A stretch of 9,807 bases of DNA from an uncultured Clostridium sp. (GTDB taxonomy: Bacteria; Bacillota; Clostridia; Clostridiales; Clostridiaceae): the NCBI GenBank assembly GCA_934777095.1, contig CAKVNP010000054.1, forward strand, positions 1 to 9,807, given 5' to 3'. Positions 1 through 7,035 of the stretch are shown in pieces. Position numbers and translations under genes: made by a program. Each line of letters begins with the position of its first letter. Within the stretch, counting starts at the first letter, position 1. The notes beneath the pieces were generated by a model that had not been told where the DNA came from, made no database searches, and worked only from the letters and a program-made list of their open reading frames with translations.

Positions 1-768
1 CATGGTATAGTAAATTCTGATACAGGTATATCTGAATATTCACCATTTTATAAATGGACTGATGTAAATATTAAAAGTGAGCTCAGCAAGGAATTTAGTT
101 ATCCTATATTTATAGATAATGATGTAAGAGCTATGGCATTAGCCGAAAGCCATTTTGGAGTATCAAAAGGGGTTAGCAATTTTATTATTATAAATGTTTC
201 AAATGGAATTGGGGCAGGAATAATTATAAATAATGCACCATACTATGGCGTCAGCTATAGTGCAGGTGAAATAGGGCATATTTTTGTTGATAGTAATGGA
301 GACAAGTGTGAATGCGGTAATTATGGATGCCTTGAAACAGTCGCATCTAATAGCAATATAGTTAAAAAAACTATAAAGTTATTAAAGCAGGGTTCTAAAA
401 GTATATTGCAGCAAAGTAGGGCAGATATTAATGATATAGACATAAATGATATATGTCTAGCAGCAAATGAGCAGGATAGCTTAGCTATAGAAGTATTAAG
501 AGAAGCATCAAGATATATTGGCATAGCAGTTGCTAATTTAGTTAATATATTAAATCCTACAGATATTGTAGTGGTTGGTGAAATCTTTGAACAGACATCT
601 TTTGCCATGGATAATCTAGAGTATATAGTGAAAAGCAAAAGTTTAAAAATGCCATCTGAAAAGGTGAGGATTGTGAAGTCAAAGTTGAGTAAAGATGCTG
701 CTGCTATTGGTGCAGTAACTTTAGTAATTCAGGAAATATTTAAAGGCGATAAATTAGTCTTAAAATAA
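1..768 (+). CDS. ROK-family protein, probable sugar-responsive transcriptional repressor (5' end outside window)
   Basis: The reading frame is open from base 1 and ends at TAA 766-768, giving 255 visible residues; the start lies upstream. The ROK sugar-kinase-like fold is clear. Window residues 38-49 read IDNDVRAMALAE, the ROK block with the conserved Asp (D41). The zinc/sugar signature follows: GEIGH with His93, then CxCGxxGCxE with Cys103, Cys105 and Cys110. Repressors of the NagC/XylR type carry a winged helix-turn-helix ahead of this domain, whereas ROK glucokinases lack it; that N-terminal part is missing here. The block around D41 looks more like Firmicute ROK repressors than kinases, and the gene sits directly upstream of a galactose operon on the same strand. 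A repressor that senses galactose or an alpha-galactoside is therefore the best inference. A sugar kinase remains possible. Family confidence is high and role confidence moderate. Confidence 0.85.
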   Translation, partial: HGIVNSDTGISEYSPFYKWTDVNIKSELSKEFSYPIFIDNDVRAMALAESHFGVSKGVSNFIIINVSNGIGAGIIINNAPYYGVSYSAGEIGHIFVDSNGDKCECGNYGCLETVASNSNIVKKTIKLLKQGSKSILQQSRADINDIDINDICLAANEQDSLAIEVLREASRYIGIAVANLVNILNPTDIVVVGEIFEQTSFAMDNLEYIVKSKSLKMPSEKVRIVKSKLSKDAAAIGAVTLVIQEIFKGDKLVLK

Positions 769-770
769 TT

Positions 771-800
771 TGATAAAAATTAATTTCTTAATTTTTATTA
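771..800. promoter_or_regulatory. AT-only palindrome between the ROK gene and galT (candidate operator or weak terminator)
   Basis: Bases 773-783 and 788-798 form a perfect 11-bp inverted repeat around a 4-base spacer (784-787). One wobble pair and one further pair extend it to 771-800. A TTGATA (770-775) overlaps its left edge and a TATTAT (796-801) its right edge, but the 20-base spacing between them is too long for a standard promoter. It could be an operator for the ROK regulator. It could also be an AT-rich hairpin with a short T run that weakly ends the ROK transcript. The sequence alone does not decide, and such repeats arise by chance more often in AT-rich DNA. Confidence 0.4.
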
Positions 801-832
801 TAAATATCAGAAAATGAAAGAGATAAATTTAT

Positions 833-843
833 GGAGGGGAAGG
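833..843 (+). promoter_or_regulatory. Ribosome binding site that sets the galT start at 849
   Basis: A purine run GGAGGGGAAGG lies 5 to 11 bases before ATG 849. An in-frame ATG at 831 overlaps the front of this run and has no Shine-Dalgarno sequence of its own, so 849 is preferred over 831. Confidence 0.75.
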
Positions 844-848
844 TCATT

Positions 849-2372
849 ATGATAAACGTCGGCTATGAAATTGAAAGATTATTAAAATTTGGTGTAAGAA
901 AAAAAATGATTTCATCATGGGATGTAATTCCAACTAGAAATGCATTGTTAGAATTATTAAAGTTGGAAGCTCCATTTGAAGGAGAAGTAATAGATGATGG
1001 AGCAGAAACTCCTGTTGAAATATTAAATAATATAATCGATTATGCTGCGGAAAATGGCATAATTGAAGAAAATACAACAACATATAGAGATTTATTTGAT
1101 GCTAGAATAATGGGAATGTTAATGCCTAGACAAGGTGAAGTAATTAAGACATTCTATGAAAAAGTTGAAAAAGGAAGTATCGAAAAAGCTACTGAATGGT
1201 TTTATGATTTAAGTAGATCCTCAAATTATATAATGACAGAAAGAGTTGCTAAAAATCTTTGGTGGCCAGCTACAACTCCTTATGGAGATTTAGAGATAAC
1301 TGTTAATTTATCTAAACCAGAAAAAGATCCTAAGGAAATAGCAAAAGCTAAATTGATGAAGCAGGCTTCATATCCAAAATGCTTATTATGCGTGGAAAAT
1401 GTAGGATATCAAGGAAGATTAAATCATCCAGCAAGACAAAATCATAGAGTAATTCCGGTAGAATTACAAGGGAAGCAATGGTTTATGCAATATTCTCCGT
1501 ATGTTTATTACAATGAGCATTGCATAGTATTTAGCGGAAAGCATGAGCCAATGAGATTAACAAGAGATTCATTAGTAAGATTAGTTGATTTTACTGAAGA
1601 GTTCCCACATTACTTTATCGGTTCAAATGCAGATCTTCCAATAGTTGGTGGTTCTATATTAACTCATGACCATTACCAAGGAGGAAGACATCAATTCCCT
1701 ATGGAAAAAGCGCCAGTTGAAAAGGTTTATGAAAATCATAGATTTGAAGGAGTTGAAATTGGAACTGTTAAGTGGCCAATGAGCGTTGTTAGATTAAGAT
1801 CTAATGAGAAGGAAAAAGTAATTGATGCTGCTATGGCAATATATGAAGCATGGAAACAATATTCTGATGAAGAAAATGATATATTAGCATTTACAGGAGA
1901 TACTCCTCATAATACTGTAACACCTATCGCTAGAAGAAAAGGTGAAGATTTTGAATTAGATATAGTATTAAGAAATAATAGAACTACTGAACAATACCCA
2001 GATGGAATATTCCATCCACATAAAGAACTTCATCATATAAAGAAAGAGAATATAGGATTAATTGAAGTTATGGGTCTTGCAGTACTTCCAGGAAGACTTG
2101 AGCAGGAACTTGAAGTAATTGCGAAGGTAGTAGCTGGAGAAGTATCTTATAACAGAGAAGAAGCTTTAAATAATGAAATGCTTAATAAGCACATCGATTG
2201 GGTTGAAAGATTATTAGAAAATCATAAAAATGTTTCATTAGATAAAGCAAGAGAAATTGTTAAAGAAGAAGTAGGACAGATATTTGCTAGAGTTCTTGAA
2301 GATGCAGGAGTGTTTAAAAGAACTGAAAAGGGTCAAAAAGGATTTGAAAAATTCATAAATGAAACAATATAA
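849..2372 (+). CDS. galT: UTP/UDP-glucose:hexose-1-phosphate uridylyltransferase, class II GalT
   Basis: The 507-residue protein matches the length of the Firmicute class II GalT family (about 500 residues), not the shorter E. coli type of about 350. It moves UMP between UDP-glucose and galactose-1-phosphate, making UDP-galactose and glucose-1-phosphate in the cytoplasmic Leloir pathway. The N-terminus begins MINVGYEIERLLKFG, typical of this family. The conserved core includes CLLCVENVGYQGRLNHPARQ and the histidine-rich motif HDHYQGGRH at residues 273-281, which corresponds to the uridylylation site region. A second His-rich stretch, FHPHKELHHIKKEN, follows in the C-terminal third. ATG 849 was chosen because the ribosome site precedes it. 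The gene leads an operon with the alpha-galactosidase (18-base gap). No galK or galE is in the window, so those steps must be encoded elsewhere or further upstream. Confidence 0.95.
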   Translation: MINVGYEIERLLKFGVRKKMISSWDVIPTRNALLELLKLEAPFEGEVIDDGAETPVEILNNIIDYAAENGIIEENTTTYRDLFDARIMGMLMPRQGEVIKTFYEKVEKGSIEKATEWFYDLSRSSNYIMTERVAKNLWWPATTPYGDLEITVNLSKPEKDPKEIAKAKLMKQASYPKCLLCVENVGYQGRLNHPARQNHRVIPVELQGKQWFMQYSPYVYYNEHCIVFSGKHEPMRLTRDSLVRLVDFTEEFPHYFIGSNADLPIVGGSILTHDHYQGGRHQFPMEKAPVEKVYENHRFEGVEIGTVKWPMSVVRLRSNEKEKVIDAAMAIYEAWKQYSDEENDILAFTGDTPHNTVTPIARRKGEDFELDIVLRNNRTTEQYPDGIFHPHKELHHIKKENIGLIEVMGLAVLPGRLEQELEVIAKVVAGEVSYNREEALNNEMLNKHIDWVERLLENHKNVSLDKAREIVKEEVGQIFARVLEDAGVFKRTEKGQKGFEKFINETI

Positions 2373-2390
2373 ATAATTGTGAGGGATAAT

Positions 2391-4175
2391 ATGTTTGAGA
2401 ATAGTAGAGTAGTTTTCGAGTACTTTGTAGGAAATGAAAAAAAAGTAGAAACATTTAAAACTGATTTTGAAAATGGCGATTTTAAGACTATTATTTCCTG
2501 GGATAATGTTGAGGGAGGGCATAAATATGCCCTTTCTATTATGCCTAAGAAGGAAATAGTAATAGAAAAACTTTATGTTGAGGAGAAGTATAGCTACTCT
2601 TCAAATAGTAAAATCTATGTAAATGGATATCAATCATGGACAGATAGCCGTGAATTTTTTGTAGATGAAAATCTAAAAGATATAGCTTGGCCAGCAAAAC
2701 TTTTAAATAAAAAATATAATTTTAAAAATTATGGAGATTATACTTTTACTAAGTACTCTAAAAGAAAAGGTGATTTCCATGGGTTTACTTATTCATACAT
2801 AAGAAATGATGAAGAACTTACATTAATAGGTTCATTAACTGAAAGAAACGGATATACAATTATTAAGGAATCTGTTAAAGATGGTTTATTAATAATAGAA
2901 AAAGAATGCCAAGGATTACATATAGATTCAAAGTATAATGCTTTTGAATTAGTCAGCTTAAATGGAGAAGAAAACTTTGTATTTGATAAATACTTTGAGT
3001 ATATGGGAGTAAACAAACCAAAGGGACAGCCGATGACAGGATGGACTAGCTGGTATAATTATTACCAAGATATATCTGAAGATATTATTTTAGAAAACTT
3101 AAATAATTTTTCTGAAATGAATAAGAATATAGAAATTTATCAAATAGATGATGGGTTCCAAACTGCTGTAGGAGATTGGCTGTCTATTGATAAGAATAAA
3201 TTCCCAAGGGGAATGAAGCCATTAGTGGATGAGATAAAAGCTAAAGGATATAAATCAGGATTATGGCTTGCACCATTTTCTTGTGAAACGAATTCAGAAA
3301 TATTTAAAAACAAAAAGCATTGGATTCTTAAAGATAAGAATGGAAATCTTGTTCACGGCGGAAACAATTGGAGCGGTTTCTATGCATTAGATTTATACAA
3401 TGCAGAAGTTAGAGAATATATTAGAAAAGTATTTGATGTAGTATTAAATGAATGGGGCTTTGACATGGTTAAGCTTGATTTCTTATATAGCGTATGTTTA
3501 GTACCTAGAAGAGATAAGACAAGAGGTCAGGTAATGACTGAAGCTATGGAATTCTTAAGAGAATGTGTAGGAGATAAGCTTATTTTAGGATGTGGAGTAC
3601 CTTTAGGACCTGCATTTGGGTTAGTTGATTATTGCAGAATTGGCTGTGATGTTGGCTTAGATTGGAATGACACAGTGATAATGCAGATGACTCATAGAGA
3701 GAGAATATCTACTTTAAATGCAATAAATAATACTATTGGCAGAAAACATTTAGATGGAAGAGCATTCTTTAATGATCCGGATGTATTCTTATTAAGAGAA
3801 GATAATATCAAGCTTACTAGAGAGCAGAAGAAAACACTATCAGTAGTTAATTATATCTTTGGCAGTCTTTTATTTACTTCAGATAATATAAGTAAGTATG
3901 ATAAGGGACATCATAATTTATTTGATGGAATAATGCAGGTTAAAGAAAAAGAAATTTTAAGTGTAGACAGAGACAAAGAAGGCTTTGTTAAAGTACTTTA
4001 TTTAGAAGAAAACATTAAACACTTAGCATTAATTAATTTATCAGAAAAGGAAACTGTAGTTAAAAACAGTTATGGAAAATTAACAGAAGTATCTTTTGAT
4101 GAAAAAGCTAATAAGGAATTTAATGATAGAAATATAGCAGTACAAGGATTTGAGAGTAGAATTTTTGTAGTATAA
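2391..4175 (+). CDS. Alpha-galactosidase, glycoside hydrolase family 36
   Basis: The 594-residue enzyme hydrolyses terminal alpha-1,6-galactosyl residues from sugars such as melibiose or raffinose with retention of configuration. There is no signal peptide, so it acts inside the cell on imported sugars. An N-terminal beta-rich domain carries NGYQSW (78-83). The TIM-barrel follows, with MTGWTSWYNYYQD, QIDDGFQ (251-257) and KLDFLYS, in which Asp363 is the expected nucleophile. CRIGCDVGLDW contains Asp420, the expected acid/base. At about 594 residues it is shorter than the 700-plus-residue AgaA type and belongs with the compact bacterial GH36 forms. ATG 2391 follows GTGAGGG with 5-base spacing. 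An in-frame GTG at 2379 sits inside that ribosome site and is rejected as a start. The gene lies 18 bases after galT and 11 bases before the next gene, so the three are co-transcribed. Confidence 0.93.
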   Translation: MFENSRVVFEYFVGNEKKVETFKTDFENGDFKTIISWDNVEGGHKYALSIMPKKEIVIEKLYVEEKYSYSSNSKIYVNGYQSWTDSREFFVDENLKDIAWPAKLLNKKYNFKNYGDYTFTKYSKRKGDFHGFTYSYIRNDEELTLIGSLTERNGYTIIKESVKDGLLIIEKECQGLHIDSKYNAFELVSLNGEENFVFDKYFEYMGVNKPKGQPMTGWTSWYNYYQDISEDIILENLNNFSEMNKNIEIYQIDDGFQTAVGDWLSIDKNKFPRGMKPLVDEIKAKGYKSGLWLAPFSCETNSEIFKNKKHWILKDKNGNLVHGGNNWSGFYALDLYNAEVREYIRKVFDVVLNEWGFDMVKLDFLYSVCLVPRRDKTRGQVMTEAMEFLRECVGDKLILGCGVPLGPAFGLVDYCRIGCDVGLDWNDTVIMQMTHRERISTLNAINNTIGRKHLDGRAFFNDPDVFLLREDNIKLTREQKKTLSVVNYIFGSLLFTSDNISKYDKGHHNLFDGIMQVKEKEILSVDRDKEGFVKVLYLEENIKHLALINLSEKETVVKNSYGKLTEVSFDEKANKEFNDRNIAVQGFESRIFVV

Positions 4176-4186
4176 GGAGAGAGTAA

Positions 4187-5644
4187 ATGATGGATAAGTC
4201 AAAGGTAATATTTAATAATGTAATGCCTAATTCAGTATATAAGAAAGCGGTAAAATCAAAGAAAAAATATATGAAGAAATTCGGCGATGATACTAATAAG
4301 GAATATAAGCTTTCAGTTGAAGCAAATACTACTGTAGGACCAGCATTAGAAATCAAGAATATAGTTGTAGGAGAAGGTTCAGAAAAGATAGATAGAGAAA
4401 AGGGTGTTATCGTTGGTAACATCAGAATGGGATTTGGACATTATAGAATATCTATGGCAATAGCTTCAGCAGCACAAGCAATGGGGTATACTCCATATTG
4501 GTTCGATTTACTTTCATATAGTGAAACAACAGGAAGCAAGATAATAGGACATTCTAATGATTTATATTCTATGGGTTCAAGATTATCTCAAAAATCATCT
4601 TTATTTAACAAGATTGTATGGGAACCATTAAACTCAGAAGGATTTAAAAAGTTATCATATAATGCAGTAGATCAAAAGAATGCTGAATTAATGGCTACAG
4701 TATGCAAAGAGCTTCCAAAGGATATACCGTTCTTAGGTACACATGTATGGCCAGCACAAGCAGCTGTACATGCTGGACTTACTAATGTAGTAAATGTTAT
4801 TCCAGATAACTGGCCAATGGCACTACATTTAGCAGAAGGATCAATACATACTGTACAGACTCCATCATCATACTTAGGATATAGAACATTAAAAGGAATG
4901 GATGGAAATAAAGTATTAAATCCAATGCCAGCAGATGATCTTCAATATGTTGGACACTACATTGACCACGAATTAGTTGTTAATTTAGAAGAAGACTGTA
5001 AGAAAAGATTAGATAGAATAGAAAATAATAAAACTAAGAGAGTTTTATTAACTATAGGTGGAGCAGGAGCTCAAAAAGAAATATATGTTGAAATAATTAA
5101 AAAGCTTATGCCTCAAATCAAGAAAGGCGAAGTAGCATTATACATTAATGTTGGTGACCATAAGAATGTATGGGATGGCTTAGTACAAGATGTTCCAGAA
5201 TTAGATTCTATAGCTAAGAAATACTTTGATAACTGGGATGCTACATGCAAATTTGCAGAAGAAGCAATTGATAGAGATGTTAAGGGAATACATGCATTCT
5301 ATCACGAAGATATATTTGCAGCAGTTTATACTACAAACATCTTAATGAGAAGTTCAGATATCTGCGTTACTAAACCAAGTGAATTAGCATTCTATCCAGT
5401 ACCAAAGCTTTTAATTAAGAGAGTTGGCGGGCATGAAGCTTATGGTGCTTTAAGAGCAGCGGAAGTAGGAGATGGAACAATTGAATGTGAAACTGTTGAA
5501 AGAACATTACAAATGTTAGATTTAATGATTAATGAAAAAGAAATATTAACTATGTTCTGTAACTGCATCATTAAGAATAATGAAATTGGAATATACAATG
5601 GTGCATATAAAGCTGTAGAATTAGCAGTAAAAGGTAGAAAGTAA
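4187..5644 (+). CDS. Uncharacterised GT-B glycosyltransferase-like protein of the galactose operon
   Basis: This 485-residue soluble protein has no signal peptide or membrane segment, and I cannot give it a named function. Its layout resembles GT-B enzymes of the GT28/MurG/monogalactosyldiacylglycerol-synthase kind. Residues 77-88 (GNIRMGFGHYRI) resemble the glycine-rich G-x-GH loop of the N-terminal acceptor domain. After a linker near residues 265-285, LLTIGGAGAQKE (G291-Q296) resembles the loop opening the nucleotide-binding domain. Residues 393-399 (CVTKPSE) and 414-418 (GGHEA) match the position and style of the sugar-nucleotide site, TKPGG...GQE in MGDG synthases. ATG 4187 follows AAGGAGAG; an adjacent ATG at 4190 is equally in frame. 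The gene starts 11 bases after the alpha-galactosidase and ends just before a terminator. Use of the UDP-galactose made by GalT is an inference from position. A non-transferase role, for example a sugar-nucleotide-binding or epimerase-like activity, is possible. Confidence 0.7.
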   Translation: MMDKSKVIFNNVMPNSVYKKAVKSKKKYMKKFGDDTNKEYKLSVEANTTVGPALEIKNIVVGEGSEKIDREKGVIVGNIRMGFGHYRISMAIASAAQAMGYTPYWFDLLSYSETTGSKIIGHSNDLYSMGSRLSQKSSLFNKIVWEPLNSEGFKKLSYNAVDQKNAELMATVCKELPKDIPFLGTHVWPAQAAVHAGLTNVVNVIPDNWPMALHLAEGSIHTVQTPSSYLGYRTLKGMDGNKVLNPMPADDLQYVGHYIDHELVVNLEEDCKKRLDRIENNKTKRVLLTIGGAGAQKEIYVEIIKKLMPQIKKGEVALYINVGDHKNVWDGLVQDVPELDSIAKKYFDNWDATCKFAEEAIDRDVKGIHAFYHEDIFAAVYTTNILMRSSDICVTKPSELAFYPVPKLLIKRVGGHEAYGALRAAEVGDGTIECETVERTLQMLDLMINEKEILTMFCNCIIKNNEIGIYNGAYKAVELAVKGRK

Positions 5645-5660
5645 TATAATTTGAATAATT

Positions 5661-5698
5661 AAGCGGTTGTAAAGATAGTGTCTTTTACAGCCGCTTTT
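5661..5698 (+). terminator. Intrinsic terminator of the galT operon
   Basis: Left arm AAGCGGTTGTAAA (5661-5673) pairs with TTTACAGCCGCTT (5684-5696), with one G-T wobble and a loop of about 10 bases. Its end runs into TTTT (5695-5698). It lies 16 bases after the stop codon of the glycosyltransferase-like gene and closes the operon. Confidence 0.85.
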
Positions 5699-5716
5699 AA
5701 ATTGTATAAAGAATAA

Positions 5717-6163
5717 TGGGAGAGCAACATTAGCTTATTCCTACAATTTATTATTGCCGAATTTGCAATTGATGGGTTAAAACTTGCATCACTTAATACA
5801 CCAGATGCGTTAGGAACTTCTCTTTCAATTATAGGTGGATTAATCTTAGGAGATTATACGGTAAAGACTGAATGGTTTACTTCACAGACTATTTTATATA
5901 TGGCGATAGTAGCTCTTTCAAGTTTTGTTCAGCCTAGTATTGAATTAAGCTATGCCTTTAAGTTTACAAGACTTATTTTATTATTCTTAACTGGAATTTT
6001 TGGAGTATGGGGGTTTATTGCTGGCGTAATTATTAATACGATAATTATTTTATCTACAAGGACTATAGTTGGTGACTCATATCTATATCCTCTAATACCG
6101 TTTGATGGAAAGAAATTAATGCATTTATTATTAAGATGGAAGAAGCAAGTTAATAAAAGATAG
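5717..6163 (+). pseudogene. 5'-truncated spoVAF/GerA-family gene remnant
   Basis: After a stop at 5714-5716, the frame runs open for 148 codons and reads like the C-terminal third of SpoVAF, the GerA-type membrane protein of sporulation and germination. Recognisable blocks are LFLQFIIAEFAIDGLKLASL, SIIGGLILGDYTV, ILYMAIVALSSFVQPS, IELSYAFKFTRL and, near the end, YLYPLIPFDGKKL, which matches the SpoVAF C-terminal pattern better than that of GerAA/GerBA. At least three membrane segments remain. Full-length family members are about 480-500 residues, and the missing N-terminal two thirds is not in the window because the operon terminator lies directly upstream. Homology begins well before the first ATG in frame (5900), and neither that ATG nor the 5' edge has a ribosome site. 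It is therefore a decayed fragment and not a small gene. The body has no internal stop, so truncation may be fairly recent. Confidence 0.8.
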
Positions 6164-6213
6164 TTATATCTGCTATGGAGATTACGTAAATTTAATTCAT
6201 AGTTTATACTATG

Positions 6214-6240
6214 TTGACGGAAGGGTACAAATATTATAAT
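6214..6240 (+). promoter_or_regulatory. Predicted sigma-A promoter for the ECF S component
   Basis: TTGACG (6214-6219) and a perfect TATAAT (6235-6240) are separated by 15 bases, slightly shorter than ideal. Transcription would start around 6247, leaving a leader of about 30 bases. A short inverted repeat, CATAGT-4 bases-ACTATG (6198-6213), ends one base before the -35 box. That leader is too short for an FMN or TPP riboswitch. Confidence 0.55.
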
Positions 6241-6274
6241 CTTATATATAGTAAATAATTAATACGGGGGAAGA

Positions 6275-6829
6275 ATGATGAAGGATAATAAACTTTCAAT
6301 TAAAACAATAGTTGCAATAGGAATTGGCGCTGCAGTATTTTTAATTTTAGGTCGTTTTGTATCTATACCTACAGGAATTGCAAACACTAACTTAGAAACA
6401 GCATATGCATTTTTAGCGCTTATGGCTATGGTTTATGGACCTTTAGCTGGTTTTTCTATTGGTTTTATAGGGCATACATTAAAAGATTTAACATGGGGGA
6501 TGCCATGGTTTAGCTGGATAATTGCATCAGCAGTTGTAGGATTAGTTATAGGTCTTGCTAAAAAGAGAGTTGATATTGATAGTGGAGCAATCGGTAAGAA
6601 AGAGTTAATTATATTTAATGTATATCAAGTAATTGCTAATGCAATTGCCTGGTTATTAGTTGCACCAGGATTAGATGTATTAATATATGCAGAACCAGCA
6701 AAAAAAGTATTCTTACAAGGTGCAGTTTCATTTGTAAGTAATAGTTTAGTAGTAGCTGTATTAGGAAGTATTTTAGTTGCTACTTATGCTAAGACAAGAG
6801 TTAAAAAAGGAAGCTTAGATAAAGAATAA
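6275..6829 (+). CDS. ECF transporter S component, UPF0397 family (riboflavin-type, substrate unproven)
   Basis: A small, very hydrophobic membrane protein of 183-184 residues, the usual length of ECF S components. It would bind a vitamin-like substrate outside the cell and deliver it through the EcfA/EcfT module encoded downstream. About five to six membrane segments are visible at residues 9-30, 43-66, 76-94, 110-130 and 147-171. The family pattern is strong: [13 protein letters not shown] at the N-terminus, [34 protein letters not shown] and [13 protein letters not shown]. This family is often labelled as a riboflavin S component, but no FMN riboswitch is present, so the ligand is uncertain. 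ATG 6275 is followed at once by ATG 6278; the GGGGG at 6266-6270 is better spaced for 6278 (7 bases). A terminator follows the gene, so it seems to be its own transcript. Confidence 0.88.
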   Translation: MMKDNKLSIKTIVAIGIGAAVFLILGRFVSIPTGIANTNLETAYAFLALMAMVYGPLAGFSIGFIGHTLKDLTWGMPWFSWIIASAVVGLVIGLAKKRVDIDSGAIGKKELIIFNVYQVIANAIAWLLVAPGLDVLIYAEPAKKVFLQGAVSFVSNSLVVAVLGSILVATYAKTRVKKGSLDKE

Positions 6830-6852
6830 TATTGTATATATTTTCTTTGGAT

Positions 6853-6888
6853 AAAAAAGGAGCAGTATGGAAATATGCTCCTTTTTTT
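6853..6888 (+). terminator. Intrinsic terminator after the S component gene
   Basis: AAAAAAGGAGCA (6853-6864) pairs perfectly with TGCTCCTTTTTT (6876-6887). Inner TAT/ATA pairs close a small GGAA loop, and the hairpin ends in a seven-T run (6882-6888). The A-rich left arm also pairs with the T tract, so on the reverse strand it has some bidirectional character. It lies 23 bases after the stop codon. Confidence 0.88.
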
Positions 6889-6971
6889 GTGCGTAGAAAT
6901 ATAGTAGAAATAATAAAATTAATATAGTTTATCAAGGCAGCTAATAATGTAGGAACAATAATTATTTCCTA

Positions 6972-7000
6972 ATGACATCTGGTCAAAAATATAGTATTAT
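6972..7000 (+). promoter_or_regulatory. Predicted sigma-A promoter for the EcfA-EcfT genes
   Basis: ATGACA (6972-6977) and TATTAT (6995-7000) lie 17 bases apart, each with one mismatch to consensus. A 6-bp inverted repeat, TAGGAA-10 bases-TTCCTA (6950-6971), ends exactly one base before the -35 box. The upstream terminator makes a separate promoter here likely. The rest of 6889-7035 shows no riboswitch that I recognise. Confidence 0.5.
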
Positions 7001-7022
7001 TGGAAGGTGAAATATTTATTAT

Positions 7023-7029
7023 AAAGGAG
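7023..7029 (+). promoter_or_regulatory. Ribosome binding site that sets the EcfA start at 7036
   Basis: AAAGGAG at 7023-7029 sits 6 bases before ATG 7036. The longer frame from TTG 7000 would overlap the predicted -10 box and has no ribosome site, so it is rejected as the start. Confidence 0.8.
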
Positions 7030-7035
7030 ATTTGT

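Noticed and set aside
321..638. Antisense reading frames opposite the ROK gene, galT, the alpha-galactosidase, the glycosyltransferase-like gene, the ATPase gene and ecfT.
   Set aside because: They lie within well-supported + strand genes, have no ribosome sites or recognisable domains, and are typical shadow frames in AT-rich DNA.
815..828. Possible catabolite response element (cre) just before galT.
   Set aside because: TGAAAGAGATAAAT lacks the central CG and the final CA of the consensus, so the match is too weak.
831..848. Upstream ATG 831 as the galT start, adding six residues.
   Set aside because: It overlaps the Shine-Dalgarno run that serves ATG 849 and has none of its own.
5900..6163. 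Possible small membrane-protein gene of 87 codons starting at ATG 5900.
   Set aside because: Homology to SpoVAF extends about 180 bases upstream in the same frame, and no ribosome site precedes the ATG, so it is part of a truncated pseudogene.
7000..7035. TTG 7000 as the start of the double ATPase.
   Set aside because: It coincides with the predicted -10 box, and ATG 7036 has an excellent ribosome site at the right distance.
6889..7035. Possible riboswitch ahead of the transporter genes.
   Set aside because: No FMN, TPP, cobalamin or preQ1 core motif was recognisable; only a 6-bp inverted repeat and a promoter-like pair are seen.
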